NCBI GenBank assembly: GCA_029963845.1
Contig: JANEYF010004432.1
Location: 573,501 to 637,500 of the forward strand
Source of the DNA: Rhamnusium bicolor
Lineage: Eukaryota; Arthropoda; Insecta; Coleoptera; Cerambycidae
Reading direction: 5' to 3'
Length of the DNA: 64,000 bases
Below the pieces are notes generated by a model that was not told the DNA's origin, searched no databases, and was given only the letters and a program-made list of their open reading frames with translations. This document shows, in pieces, positions 1 through 12,825 of this stretch (position 1 is the stretch's first letter; the number at the start of each line of letters is the position of its first letter). The translations under genes and the position numbers were made by a program.

Positions 1-795
1 TCGTGATCCACAGTATTTCTCTTTTCTTCTATTGTTAATGAAATATCGACATCCTTTTCTCCGATTGTGTCTAATTTTGGCATTTCAGCCTTCCAGCAAT
101 TTTAACACTTCCTGTTTCTCTAGAACTCTTCACTAATCTGCTTAGAGAACATTGTGTAATAGGTATTTTTGTTGGGATACATTCACAGACAAAAAAGTCG
201 GCCACCTAAATTATTGTAAACATTTGGGGCTCCAGAACTTTTTGTAATTTGTCACCGATTTTGATTATTTTTTCGGCATTTTGTAAAGAAATTCTTCCAA
301 GTTGTCACATATACTGTTAATTTTGGAAAAAAAATTGTTACAGCTTATTATACCAGGAGAACCAAAATGATATTTTGATGATCTAAGTTCGAAACACCCT
401 ATTGAATAATTTGGGATCTTGGTCAGGTTACCTTGTACTCTGTTACAAAGCCCCATCTATTCTCAACATTCTCTTTCTTTATTCATCCCAATGTCTGAAT
501 TTTTGTAGAACATACACAATTTCAAGTGATACCTTGCAATGAAATAAATACAACAATTCAATTAATTTAATTTTACATAATTCTATATTAAAATCAAACT
601 AACGTAATCTTTATTATTTTAAATAATTTCAACCTTTCATGTAAACAAATTTTATAAAAAAATTTTTTACCTATAAGTTTTTACAAGTACATAAAAATGG
701 AAATAATTGTCTATGTTCTTGTTTTAAGTTTTATTAACTTATTAACATTTATATTTATGTATGTAACCACCATATTCATATTCTGTAATTATTGT
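1..795. other. AT-rich sequence, no gene recognised
   Basis: Only short open frames in AT-rich DNA. No domain, splice-bounded exon or terminal repeat was recognised. Confidence 0.5.
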
Positions 796-897
796 AGTCC
801 CGTGTCTGATGATGTGAAGTAAATTTGCTTGTTCACGAAATCGGTCACACCAATAAAGGAATTTTATGAGAATTTTTCTGTTTGTCTGTCATCATGA
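796..897 (+). repeat. Hammerhead-ribozyme repeat, one-sided copy
   Basis: Contains CTGATGA at 806-812, stem II GTGAA (814-818) / TTCAC (832-836), GAAA at 837-840, then TCGG, TC and ACAC. GTGT just before CTGATGA can pair with ACAC after the TC cleavage box, giving stem I of a type I hammerhead. Stem III would be only TCGG, like the very short, dimer-favouring stem III of ribozymes known in Penelope-like elements. The last 30 bases match the right arm of the palindromic copy at 38345-38480; the left arm is absent here. Confidence 0.7.
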
Positions 898-898
898 A

Positions 899-1465
899 AT
901 AAATAAATCGATGGGTAGAAAATTAAATTTTAATAAATAAATACTTCTTTTAAGTTGATCCCAAAGATGTTCGATGTGGTTGAGATTAGGGCTACATGCA
1001 GGCCATTCTAATCGTTGAATACCATCCTCATTCAAAGACTGGTTCACAACGTTTGCAATATGATGCCTTGCATTGTCGTGCATTAAAATGAAATCATCTC
1101 CAATAAAACGAGCATATGAAACTACAGCTTCTTGAAGGATATTCTGCACATAACGGTGAGTGTTTAGAGCACCGTTTTCAACAAAAAAAGTTCAGTTTGG
1201 TCTTATGTTGAAATACCGTCCCACACCATAACAGAACCACCTTGGTATGACTTATTCGGAAATAGTGCAGTCTGCAAACCTTTCATTTCGTTGTCTGTAC
1301 ACCTTTATACGACCATCAGGTCACCGCAGGCAAATCCTGGACTCATTAGTAAACAGAACATTACCCCACTGTTGCAGATTCCAGTTGACATGTGCTCGTG
1401 CAAATCTAAGCTGGTCTTATCGATGCCGTGCAGTAGCTATTAGTCTTGAACAATCCTACTTTAAA
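899..1465 (-). pseudogene. Tc1-like (DD34E) transposase relic
   Basis: On the minus strand this reads as the C-terminal two thirds of a Tc1-family transposase, a nuclear DDE-type cut-and-paste enzyme. The intact 85-residue C-terminal frame (892-1149) has the second catalytic Asp in LMHDNARHH and the Glu in SPNLNHIEHLW, with 34 residues between them, so DD34E. Upstream in other frames are RFARAHVNWN and LFTNESRI. The latter normally reads DES, so the first catalytic Asp is Asn. Stops follow (for example after ESRICLR and TISE). No N-terminal paired-like DNA-binding region or terminal repeats were found. It is dead and 5'-truncated, and directly abuts the hammerhead repeat at 796-897. Confidence 0.88.
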
Positions 1466-1489
1466 CATGTTTTGTCTTAGAATGACTAT

Positions 1490-3470
1490 TAAATTACCAA
1501 TTGCTCTTTAAGTATATCGATTTGTTCTTAAAGAAGTATATTTTAGGCCTCATTGGCCTTATCATATTATTTGAAACTTGTAGGGTTATCTTAAAACCCG
1601 TTTTAAACCCTTTGTGCACATAACACAACCACCTTAAAATCTATAGGATTTATGATGCCCAGATAACTTAAACCTAAAAATTACGATGCTACACATGTCT
1701 GCTCTGCGCGTCTCCCTAGTCTTTTATCCAATTTATGCTATTGTCGTCCCGGTGTGATTGAAATTTACTTCAAAGAGTCAAAATTATAGATAATTTTATT
1801 CTTTTCAATACCAGTTGTGCATGGTATATAATCTTTTGTATTATTTATTTAACTGGTCAAATCGTATAGAAAGAACACGACATGAAGAAGCATTTTATTT
1901 TCTAACAAGAAGGTGCAAGCATTTTCTGTTGAATATACCTATTTAAACTGTGGTGAATTATTATGTATTTTATAGAGAGAAAAAAATCATTTAGGGTCCT
2001 ACAGTATTTACTTATTCAGTTTTAACGTTCTTCTACGATAATTTAATTCTTAGTGAGTTCGGGATATCGAAAGGTGAGATATTTCAACAATTACAAAATC
2101 TTAACCGTTCTCTTCTAATTTATAAGTAAAGAAAATTTGTAAACTACTAGTGAAATGTTAATAGAAATTAACTTCTTTTTACATTTTATCTCAACTAATT
2201 TGTAAATTATGTGGTTAGTATTTGCACAGTTCAGAATTAGTTTTTCAACAGCTAATTACCAAGTTACTAATATTCTATGAAATTGGAGATCGTCTGAGCT
2301 GAGTTTAATGGCGATAGTGTATTTTATTCAGATAAAAAAGTACCAGTCACGTAATTTTCTCCTTTGATACCTGGGATTCGACCCAGTAGGTTCGTTAATA
2401 GTTTTGTTGACACATTGTAATGGACTACCGCTTTGTTAGTTGCACTATATGATCAACTAGTCGTTAAATAACATAATGGAAAACCAAGGAAATTGATCAT
2501 TTTTTAAAAACAATAGAGTTATTAACGATACAGATTTGATTATGGCATTTTTTATGAAATTAGTTTGATTGTCAAAACAACGGAATGAGCCTCGTTCTGC
2601 AGGAATCAAACAAGTTTCTTAAATACATAATCAAACGTGTATTATTCAATATTTTTTCGTGGGCGATGACAATAATAAATTCCATTTTTACTATTACGTA
2701 CAAGACAAATTAAGATTACAAATCTCAGAAAATTTGTCATAAAATTCAAATTAAGTCAAATTATTTTCATTTGTAACAAAGTGATCGATGTACATACATA
2801 CACGTATTGCTATGATAATTTATATAAAAAGTAAACGTTGTTATTGTTATTATAAATAAATAAATTCATCTTCAGTTTTTATCATTCTTCGTTTTAGAAA
2901 AAACAATGCTGTAATAAAGATCTTAACGAAACTTCAGTTGTTTATTAGCCTATAACAACACCGACGATGATAAATATTATACAAAAATAATAAATCCAAA
3001 ATTTAAAACTGCCTATCAAGTATTTTTAATGGATATTTCATTACAGTGTATATGTATGGTAAACAAAACTGGTTAGTTTTTCTAATGAATATACCGCAAA
3101 GATGCTTTTTAAAATAGTTAGTTTTCATCCTCAAGCATAAAATAATTGAAAGATAGCAAAGAACTCAAGAATCATATAGGTTAGTTCTTACACAGTGCGA
3201 TACAAAATCATAAAATTAATTCGTTTTTTTCCGTTGATACAGGTTTTCATTTCGCTATTCAATTATATGCTGTATGCCAATATAATATTAAGGAAATCAG
3301 GGAAAAAATAGAAATATAGAGCACACTATTATACATCTAATAAAAAATATTAAAAATAAAATAATTGAAAAAGAAAAATTAAGTATTATATTCAGATTAT
3401 ATGAATTAGCAAAAGAAAAACTAAAAAAAAATTATTAAGGACCGTTGAAAGAAAACTAAAGGAAAATAAC
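1490..3470. other. AT-rich sequence with a weak tRNA-like B box
   Basis: No coding signal. At about 2367-2392 the minus strand carries GGGTCGAATCCC, resembling a tRNA/SINE B box, but no A box or cloverleaf could be assigned. The rest is plain AT-rich DNA. Confidence 0.4.
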
Positions 3471-3478
3471 ATTATAAT

Positions 3479-5136
3479 TTATAGTGTAGAAGATGCCTGA
3501 AGTGAAAATACCCTAACCGAAGTTTTAAAAGTTGTAAATATTATATTTATGCTATTGTTTTGTTCTATTTCCTTAGGGAATTGTAACCTTGAGTGATAAT
3601 TATTGAAAATATTAACCGTATATTCTATTTTAACTTTTGGTAAGCAAATAATGCAGTCGTCTACATATCTTTTGTAGAATTTTGGTTTATAGTTTAGGGA
3701 CTTTACTTTATTTTCTAATTCTTCCATTACTAAATTTGCTATAGTAGCCGATATAGGTGACCCCATGACGGTTCCGAAAATTTGTGAGAATTTATTGTTG
3801 TATGTGAAATATGTAGGTAATGGGTGAATATTTACTAATTTCAGACCATTTATTTTTTATACATTCTATTGCTAAATCTGTTGGAATATTAGTATATAGT
3901 GAGGTAACATCAAGTGAAATAATGATATGGTCTCTGGGAATTGTCTGGTTTTTTATAAATTCACAAAATTGCCATGAGTCTTTAACAAAGGATTCAGTTT
4001 TTCCTAAATCGATACCTAGTATCTTAGATAAAAACTGTGAAAGATTATATGTGGGACTATTTATATTGCTTACAATTGGTCTTAATGGAATATTTTTTTT
4101 ATGCAGTTTTGGTAGGCCGTATATGAAGGGAGCATGGCCATTGTGACAAATAAGTTTATTTTTTTGTTGTTCACTAATTAGGTTTTTCTACGCCATGACT
4201 TAATGAGGTCATTAAGCTTATTTTAAATATTTGTTGTTGGGTTGTGTATTTTCTTTTCTGTATGTTGTTTCATCATTAAGCATATTATTTATTTTTCTCT
4301 CATATTCTGTTTTATACATAATTACTGTTTTATTACATTTGTCTGCAGTTAGTATAAAAATATTTGAATTTTCTGTTAAAAATTTTTTTATTTCTTTAAT
4401 GAAATGATTTAATTGGTTTTTGCTTCTATTATTTGCATTTTTAGTTTATTTCTATAATTTGTAAGTATATTACAGATTTTGTTTCTAATTTCGATTTTAT
4501 TTTCATTGTTAATATTTATTAAACCTTGTTCTACACTTGCAATTATTTCATCTATAGGAAAAGTATTACAAGGCAGAGAGAATTTTGGTCACAGACTTAA
4601 TATGTATTTTACATTATCAGGTAATGTTATTTTTATTAAATTTTTAAGCCAGTTTTAGTTAATTACAAGTGGTTCAGATTTGATTATTGTGTTCATTAGG
4701 CTGTTGATTTTTTTAATGTGTTTGGTTTTGTGTTTCCAAATATGGTTTCTGTCTTTTCATTTAGTTTTTTGTCAAAGTCGTGTAGATAAGCATTGTTGTA
4801 AAAGACATTTAATTTTGATTTGTTTTTGATTATTTCTCTTTCGGTTAGTTTTTTCTGTGAGTATGCGTCACTGATACAGAGATTTAAGCATTAAAAATAG
4901 AAAACTGAGAGTATATTAAGATATTTTGATTTCAGTTTTTCGTTATTATTTATGTAAGTTTTAGGTTTGATTTTTAAAAAATTGGGGGTTAATTCTAAAT
5001 GTTTACATCTTACCAGAAAGTTGATTCGGTTTTTTTCTTTGGCTAACCTCCTATGTAGTTTTTCATGTATTTTTAGGTTGGAACTGCTCCTCCAAGTTAT
5101 TAGATTCATCCTTTTGGCTTCTTTCACCCTTGCCAC
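3479..5136 (-). pseudogene. Penelope-like element (PLE) polyprotein relic
   Basis: Minus-strand retroelement of the Penelope-like class, whose single protein has an N-terminal region, a telomerase-related reverse transcriptase and usually a GIY-YIG endonuclease. The N-terminal part (4891-5136) reads RLAKEKNRINFLVRCKHLEL. Central RT segments occur in shifted frames around 3770-4150 (for example GLPKLHKKNIPLRPIVS and IISLDVTSLYTNIP). The 95-residue frame at 3479-3766 carries MGSPISATIANLVMEELE and the catalytic YVDD in FYKRYVDDCI. The frame is lost soon after the YVDD region and I see no GIY-YIG domain, so the copy is 3'-truncated as well as frameshifted. Its upstream side abuts a (TA)n tract and lies within 700 bp of hammerhead motifs, as expected for this class. 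Confidence 0.88.
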
Positions 5137-5137
5137 G

Positions 5138-5286
<149 letters not shown>

Positions 5287-5520
5287 AAATTGACATATTT
5301 TACTTTTTTACTTTTTTCTTGGTCTTTACACATTTTATTTATAACAATTTTTATGCCATGTTTTCATTTTCATCTTTTTAATCACGTTTTTATCTTGAGA
5401 ATGGAATAAAAATTTTTCCGAAAGCTTGATAAAAAACAGAGATTTTTAATTGAATAGCCACCTAATAACTGCATCCCCACTATTTATGTATATATTTTTA
5501 TATACATATTTCAACATTAC

Positions 5521-5875
<355 letters not shown>

Positions 5876-5944
5876 TCACCACCCGCGAAAACCTGAAAAA
5901 CAACATATTTATATATATGTATATATATACATATATTAATTGTA

Positions 5945-5985
5945 GTCCTCTGATGATGGTGTAATAAACCGAAACGTTAGAAAAA
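5945..5985 (+). ncRNA. Hammerhead-like motif
   Basis: CTGATGA at 5950-5956, a short stem II (GGT 5958-5960 with ACC 5968-5970), GAAA at 5971-5974 and then CG. Stem I is at most two or three pairs, so catalytic activity is doubtful. An (A)n run follows. It sits 70 bp downstream of the inverted repeat and probably belongs to the same Penelope-like family. Confidence 0.55.
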
Positions 5986-6109
5986 AAAAAATTAGTTATA
6001 CCTGACCGAAATCCCCACAAAAAAAACTATCAAATATTATTTGATATTATCTAAGTTATTTGAAAAAAATGTTAAATGTTCAATTCAGATAATTTATTTC
6101 TGTTAATAA

Positions 6110-6566
6110 TATTTCGCCAGAAGTAAAATCAGGATTCAGGTCAGGATACAGTTGTACTGCCCGATTGCAAATAAAGGGTAATATTTTTGGAATCAAGCGA
6201 TAACGGGTTTCTGTTTCTCAGTTTCTGTTGGTGTACAACAAGATTCAATATTAGGACCTTTACTGTTTTCCTTGTATACTAGCATTGTTATTTACTATAC
6301 ATTAAATATTATAAGGTGCACAATTTGCACATACATTCAGCTACTTTACAGCTTCTCTGCTTTTGTAGTACACGAGGCAGTTCAGAAAATTAATTTTGAT
6401 CTCAAGAATATAGCTGATATAACCTGGCATCATCGTCTTCACTTAAATCCAGCTAAGTTTGTTGTACTTCTGGTTGGCAGTAAGCCTAATCGTGTCACAG
6501 TAGAACATCAAGTGCAACTTAATGTCAATGGCTCTATTATACCTGTAGTTAAAAGTGCTCGTAATT
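6110..6566 (+). pseudogene. Jockey/CR1-group LINE reverse transcriptase relic
   Basis: Plus-strand fragment of a non-LTR retrotransposon reverse transcriptase. It begins with SGFRSGYSCTARL (the usual 'GFR.G.SC' palm motif), continues with VGVQQDSILGPLLFSLY (consensus VPQGSVLGPLLF) and then, in the 6272-6568 frame, DLKNIADITWHHRLHLNPAK and HQVQLNVNGSIIPVVKSARN, which match the region after the catalytic YADD box. The YADD box itself is deleted or unrecognisable between these blocks, and both ends are missing, so it is non-functional. Confidence 0.8.
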
Positions 6567-8435
6567 GATTTTTACCTATGGATGCCTCATTTAGGTATCA
6601 AAACATACTTCCAAATGTTTGAAACCAGTATGTTTAAAATTAAAAATGTTATATCCCTATCGCTCATATGCCAGTCAAAAATAAAAAAAACTGCTTATAT
6701 GAAACCCTAGTGTGCTCAAATTTCAATTATTGCTTTCAAGTGTTCTTCCCATGGTATCGATAATATTACTCTTCAAAAAATTCAAAAAGCTCAAAACTAG
6801 TACTTGAGATATTGAAAAAAAAAATTTCAAGCAGTGGTGTAACTACATTTAACTAGGCCCTTTGTCCCATATTACTTAAAAGCCCCCTGATGTACACACG
6901 AGACGTAAGTTGAAGGGGTTCCGTGGGTGACAGATAATGTGCCACAGTTGAAAGTTCAAGGTTACTGTATTATCCAAGCAATTCCATAACACTATGTAAA
7001 TATTAAAAACGGATCATTCGCAGGATGAGTATCTCGTTTTATGCTGATTTACAATTCTTAATTCGGCTGGTTGGCCCTAATTCGTGGTGGACTATCTATC
7101 TTTGATATACTGGAATCTTTATGTCGAAACATTATTTTATTTATAACAAAATATTAAGAAAGAAATACAAACAAAAAAATGTCCAATACAATATCCAAGG
7201 TTCGGTTTTCTTTAGAAAATCGTTTTAAGTGTTTCCTTCTCGATGTCATATCATAAAAGGCTCTCTGTCTATAAATTGGAACAGATAGAAACTACTTCAG
7301 GAGAGGCTGGCGAAAATACTTTCACACCCTCCCCTTAAATCCGCGCAAGATTTTGAGTCGCTAAGCGTATTTTTCTTGCCTTCAGTGTCACCCACCGAAG
7401 TAATCATCGTTTAGCTCTTGCTCAAGTTGAGTTTTATATGGATGGAATTTTCCTTTGTACATAATCCTTCCTACCATCTGATGAGTGATGACTAACATTA
7501 TCATCTAAACATACCTGTCAAATAGGCATATGGATTTTTTAACCGTCAAAAGAGTATTATTCTCAATATTCTCCTATAATTCTCAATATTCTCTTCTGTT
7601 TCTTGACGGCCACTTTTGGTTTGTTACATACATTCCTTGTTTCGCTGAATTTTTTCGACTGGGTAATGGGTTAATGGTATTTAGAGTTAAATAAATCGAA
7701 TTATATCCTCTTGGGTTCCAGTCCGGTCTCTACAATACACCATCGTCAAAATTTCGATACTTTTGGTTTCTTCTAAAGTCCATTAATTGTGATTTTGATT
7801 AGTCATAATGAAAAGTTCTTAAATACTGAGGTTAATTTAATTTAATTTGACTAAATACAGAAACATTTTGTTTGAAAAGAAATTCAAAAAATATACATTA
7901 CTTAGAAACTAATAGAACAGAAATAGTTTTAAAGCATTTTTTTTTTAATTCACCTAATTTCTTAAAATTTTTTACACAATTTTGCTAGTATACACGAACA
8001 ATATCCCTTTACGACTTCCTTAATATTTTATCGGCATTTGGCATATGGTTAAGTATCGAAATTTTATAAAAAATTGTATGGTTCTACTTACAAAGAAGCT
8101 TTATGACGTTCTCACGCAAAGTGACGGGTAAAAAATGTATATTAGTTAAAGAATTTTACGTTTTGGTTTTTTGGTGTAATTTAAAAACAATAAATTTGAT
8201 TAAAATTGGAAAAATATTCGTAAACACTTAAAACGAATGAAAATATGTATATTTAAAAACTTCAATGTTGGAAGTATCAACAAAATATAAAACGACGTTC
8301 CAATATTCAATTCTTAATTTAATACAGATTACAGCAATACGAGTATATTTTATTTTTCCACGCAGATAGGCAGATACATAGTTGATTTATTTAAAAATAT
8401 TCTTAATATCTACAAATTCCTATTGTTACAATATT
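6567..8435. other. Non-coding, possible transposon scraps
   Basis: No gene recognised. The phrase GCAGTGGTGTAACTAC at about 6831-6846 resembles terminal sequences of insect DNA transposons, but no matching second end was found. GGTTCCAGTCC at about 7709 resembles a B box without other tRNA features. Confidence 0.35.
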
Positions 8436-8486
8436 GTTGTCTGAAGATGTGAAATAAACTAAAATTCACTAAACCGGTAGCAAAAA
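8436..8486 (+). ncRNA. Hammerhead-like motif, degenerate
   Basis: CTGAAGA at 8441-8447, stem II GTGAA (8449-8453) / TTCAC (8465-8469), TAAA in place of GAAA, CCGG at 8474-8477, TA, then GCAA. TTGT before CTGAAGA can pair with GCAA as stem I. The layout equals that of the copy at 38391, but the GAAA box is mutated, so it should be inactive. Confidence 0.6.
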
Positions 8487-8601
8487 GGAAGTGTAAGAAA
8501 TAGACCGTTTTTTCCACATCAATTTATATAAGTAGGTATTCTCTTTGGCAACATATTTATGATTTATGTTTGAACCGTTTTGTTGTCATCTCTCACTACA
8601 T

Positions 8602-8666
8602 ATTCTCCTGATGCAAATGTGACCTGTGCGTCTTCTCGTGGCGTGAAAACACGGAAGCGCAGCTAC
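8602..8666. repeat. Dispersed direct repeat, copy 1
   Basis: A 65-bp, relatively GC-rich stretch matching 9121-9186 in the same orientation at roughly 80-85 percent; shared core GTGACCTGTGCGTCTTC. No domain is evident in any frame. It could be two copies of an unidentified repeat, or an ancient local duplication of 519 bp. Confidence 0.75.
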
Positions 8667-9120
8667 GAACTTGCCGAGCGACACTGATCATGTTCATGAA
8701 CTTTGAATTTACCAACATGTTTGATGAGTTGTGACAGTTGTGTGAGAGATAAGGATACTCAGATTTATTCTAATGAAATCTGGACAACTTCTAGGGTACA
8801 GTTGAAGTTTAAATTGATATTTCGCAGGTCTATATTACAGCCAAATAGATTAAATGGGTTCACTAACCAGATGCGCTAAAAACTGTAGATTATTCTAAAA
8901 TTAATATCACACTGGTTTAAATATAAAAATATATAACTGGCATATAAATATACTAGTAGTACTCAGCTTTTTATTCAAGACAAGAAATATATTGGTCATT
9001 GACCAGTTAATTCTGTTTATGATTTTCTTTCCGTTGTGAATTTTGTCAAGCATTGATGTAATAAAATGATCAAATGTATTTTTATATAATCCTCAAGAAT
9101 TCATACAATCTTTCAATACA

Positions 9121-9186
9121 TGTTCTCCTAATGAAAAAGTGACCTGTGCGTCTTCCCATGGCGTTAAAATCCAGAAGCGCAGCTAC
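9121..9186. repeat. Dispersed direct repeat, copy 2
   Basis: Second copy of the repeat at 8602-8666, 519 bp downstream. Both end at AGAAGCGCAGCTAC or GGAAGCGCAGCTAC, after which similarity stops. Confidence 0.75.
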
Positions 9187-11103
9187 CGATATACACACGG
9201 TGTCGCAAGCGCACAAATTTTAAGGAAGGGCATACATAGATTTTCATATAAACGTAACGATGAAGCTTACAGATCACGTCTTCCATATCATATCTATTCA
9301 AATAAATAATAAGCAGTGTAGCTTATGTATCGTCCTTATATTGAGTAACTTGGTTTCTTCAATGTGCTGAACGGTCAGGTCGATTATTATATTAATAAGT
9401 AAATACCGCTATTACAAACAATAGGTAATATTAATAATAAACAAGGACATATTATGCATAAAATTTTGCAGGTATTTAATACTTAAGACACAAAATGAAA
9501 TTAATGCAATTAATCTTATTTTTCGTAAATATACATTGTTGTTTCTACTCTCTGTTAATTGTTAAGTATAGGTTTATAAAGTTTTAAATGATTATTTTGT
9601 GAATATTTTTTTCCCTTAAACTGTGTTGCATTATGAAACAAAAAAAATAATAACCCAAATTTATACAATTATGATAGTTTGCTTTAATAAGTACACGTTT
9701 AACTTAAATTTGTATTTTATTAGAGAATTAAAATGTCATACTTGAATATGTTATGTTATGATTAACAAAAAAAAAATAATTTGCATATTTCTGTACTACT
9801 TTTTGATGCTGATTTTCATAATTCTTGAATTATTGTCAAAAACCGATTTTTATTATATTTCTTTTACCCCCGATATTATCAACATTTGAAGGGAGTCTTA
9901 GTGGCAAGAAAATGTATTAGGTACCAGCAATTCCAGTAAAACATAAATCTAAATATTAATAAATGTATATTAAATTAATATTTACATAAACTATAGGATT
10001 GCTATTTAATATTGACGTTTTGTTTATAAGTTTTTGATCACTAAAACTCCTTTAAAGTTATAGCCCCCTTTAAAATATTATAATACCGGAGGTTAGGTAA
10101 TATTATAAATTATGATGCGCTTATTACCTTCATAATGCAATATTTTATGTCCGTCCCTTATACGTTTTTATCGTACAAATTAGTGGCATAATCTAGCTGA
10201 GTGGGAGCCATAACGGTATTTTTAGAGCTTCCAAAAAATACATAGTTTGATATATTTACTTGAAAATTAAGTGAAATATTAAGGAATTAGTATTACAAAA
10301 TAAATCAGCTTTATAAAAACAAGAAAATTAGAGAAGTCATATTTCTAAATAGAGTTCAAGAGCAAGTTTTGCCTTAAAATTGTAAAATTGTAAAATAGGT
10401 GATAAAAAAACATACATTAAGACAAAAGTGTGTTTTTTCTCAATACTTAATTGTATAACGAATTTACGAAATTAAATATAGGGACTGTAATCCGTGTATA
10501 CTGGGCAAAAGAGACGATCAATTCGGATTAGATTTAAAAAGCATATCAACCATTAGATATTAAAAATTTAAGATTAATTAAAAAATTGTAATAAATAAAA
10601 GACAACCGGATGCAAAGTTTAGTTATAAATATACTGTTGTTAGTATAAACAAAAATAATATACTAACATTTATTAGTAACAATTTTTCACAAGACATATT
10701 ATGCGAACATGTTTTTAATACGATGTATCTGGGACTTTTTATCCATTTTCGACGACATTGCAACTCTTTCTATAGTATATTAAATCAGATATTTGAAAAA
10801 CACGTTCATGTTTTTCGTATCACCACCGGTAACATTTGGACTTGTGTAACTTTTGATAAAGGACTCATTTTCGAATCATCTAGAAAACGTAGGATAAAAT
10901 AAAAATATGTTTATTACTTTATATTAAATCATATTGTCTTATATTTTTTCTTGTACTATTCTATATAATACACAATAACTCTTTACTTCCATGTTTTATT
11001 AATAAATCACGCTCGAACGACAGGTTAGGGGATCTGGTAAAAATTAATATAATGCAATTATTTATGTCTGATGTCACATATACGTACATATAAAATCACT
11101 TAC
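9187..11103. other. AT-rich, candidate intron of the minus-strand host gene
   Basis: No coding or transposon signal seen. If the exon at 11104-11215 is real, this would be the start of its downstream intron (minus strand). Confidence 0.35.
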
Positions 11104-11215
11104 CTAAAGTAGAATGCAGTAAAGCAATCACCAATATCGTGATGCCACTCCAGATCATATTCGTCGCTTCATTGGAGTTTAAATATTGTTGACGGATTCT
11201 CTTTTAGAATCATTC
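11104..11215 (-). CDS. Candidate host exon with signal peptide
   Basis: Minus strand. A pyrimidine-rich acceptor (TTATTTTTCTTCCAG) ends at 11216. It is followed by 57 nt of apparent 5' UTR, an ATG at 11158-11156, 18 codons plus one base, and a consensus GTAAGT donor starting at 11103. The peptide MIWSGITILVIALLHSTL is a textbook signal sequence: short N-region, hydrophobic core, small or polar end with the next residue split by a phase-1 intron. The protein would be secreted or a type I membrane protein. No partner exon was identified at lower coordinates, so the product is unknown. The upstream ATG in the exon is followed at once by a stop. Chance occurrence of acceptor, signal peptide and donor together is possible but unlikely. 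Confidence 0.55.
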
Positions 11216-11891
11216 CTGGAAGAAAAATAAATCACAGTCAAATCATGAACATTATTAAAGGTTATAAATGATTTCGTTTAAAAATATAATGGCTTTTCTC
11301 CGTGACCAACAAATATCTAAATTAATTGATATTAATGAATGGCTACGATTCAAGAGAATACCTGTATATAATAATTTTTTTTTTAATAAATAAATAATAT
11401 CATATTTATAGCAGCGATCACTTAAAATATTTATATGTTCTTAATTTCAGTACAAAAAAAAGTAATATTATAATTCGAAAATTCAAAATCGATATTTTAA
11501 CAAAACGTACATTTTCACTGGTTTTATTGTAATTGTTATAAATCTTATTGAATCTTATTGGATTAAGTAATACACTGAACTTGTCAAAGCTGAGTTAAAA
11601 ATTCTCTAATATCTTAGTAGAATAAATATCAGAGTAATTTAGAAGCGAAAAGCCTCTAGAAACATCGGAGATTTAAAAACCTCTTAATTATGCCTGTAAA
11701 AATACATATTTATTAGCTGTCCAACAGATCATTTTAGGTTTAGTGGAACTAAATTCTGATGTAGAGAATCGTTTATATGAAACAAGCCACCTAGTCAAAG
11801 TAAGCAAATCAGTAATTTACATTATATATTAAAACAATCAATAGGTCAATAGTAATGCTCAATGATATTATTGGAGTAAAAATCAGAGTTT
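11216..11891. other. AT-rich, probable intron
   Basis: No gene seen. It would be the intron upstream of the signal-peptide exon on the minus strand. Confidence 0.35.
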
Positions 11892-11999
11892 TGTAACATC
11901 CCGTACCGCTTTCTAATATCCCCACAACTTTCACAATATCTGTGATTGGTTGGTATAAAAAAGTTGTGGGAGTATGAGAAAATGGTGGGGGTTGTTACA
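11892..11999. mobile_element. Hairpin MITE, 108 bp
   Basis: Imperfect inverted repeats: TGTAACATCCCGTACC at the left matches the reverse complement of the right end, TGTAACAACCCCCACC. Further inside, CCCACAACTTT faces AAAGTTGTGGG. The whole sequence folds on itself with a loop of about 25 bp. No coding capacity. Confidence 0.6.
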
Positions 12000-12825
12000 G
12001 AACCGTTGTTATCTTCCTACTGAAATTTAAATAATTAATTGAATTTGTGCAATAGTACTATCAACCTATTAATATTTACTGTATGCTTCTTTGGCTAAAG
12101 CTGTTTTCATCATTTTCAGTAGTACAATTTAATTTAACTTGTATCCTGTATTATAAGTAAAACCGGTCCTTTGTGATACACTCTATTATGCAGAAATAGA
12201 GGGCGAACGTATGACATGCGCCAAGAACTACGCATTTCAACAGGTTTCCAGCGATTAGTAGGTAACCTCGGCTTGTCGTTAGGCACAGTAATAGGTTGCC
12301 TCTAAGTGCGTTTACTACATTCTAAGTTATAGATAATTTCATTAGTTTCATTGTGTTTTTGTGTGTATTTATATACTTCATTTATTTTTTGTTTGTTTTT
12401 TAATGTGATGTGATAGAAGTGGCAAAGACAAAAGCAGGTCACATTTGTTATTGTTACAAAAGTTGTAAAATTAAAATGTATACTGAAACTTGAAATATTT
12501 TTTGCTCGTGATCCTGAAAGGCAATTAACTTTATCTGTGCAAAATATAAAACATAAATTCATTATTTACAGTAATCTTAATTATTGTTAAATTAAAGAAG
12601 TTACTCGGCAGACAAAATACTTGTTATGTATGTAAATCATATTTCTGCATTTTCCGAGCCACTTTCTGACGTTACAAAAAAATGCACACTTTGTTTTTAT
12701 TAGGAATATTAAGGATAATGCAAATCGAAATTTGTACTAAATTGAATTGTTACTAAGGACATCGAAATTTTGTGTTTATACGAAAACATTTTATATTTTT
12801 TTCCAAGAATTGTCTACACAACTAA
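12000..12825. other. AT-rich, no feature recognised
   Basis: No coding, RNA or repeat structure supported. Confidence 0.4.

Noticed and set aside
2350..2445. Possible tRNA or SINE on the minus strand
   Set aside because: Only a B-box-like word; no A box or paired arms found.
3820..4146. 108-codon plus-strand frame
   Set aside because: Antisense shadow of the minus-strand Penelope-like reverse transcriptase (the minus strand reads GLPKLHKKN and SLDVTSLYTN).
7660..7730. Possible tRNA-like sequence
   Set aside because: GGTTCCAGTCC alone is too weak and no cloverleaf could be drawn.
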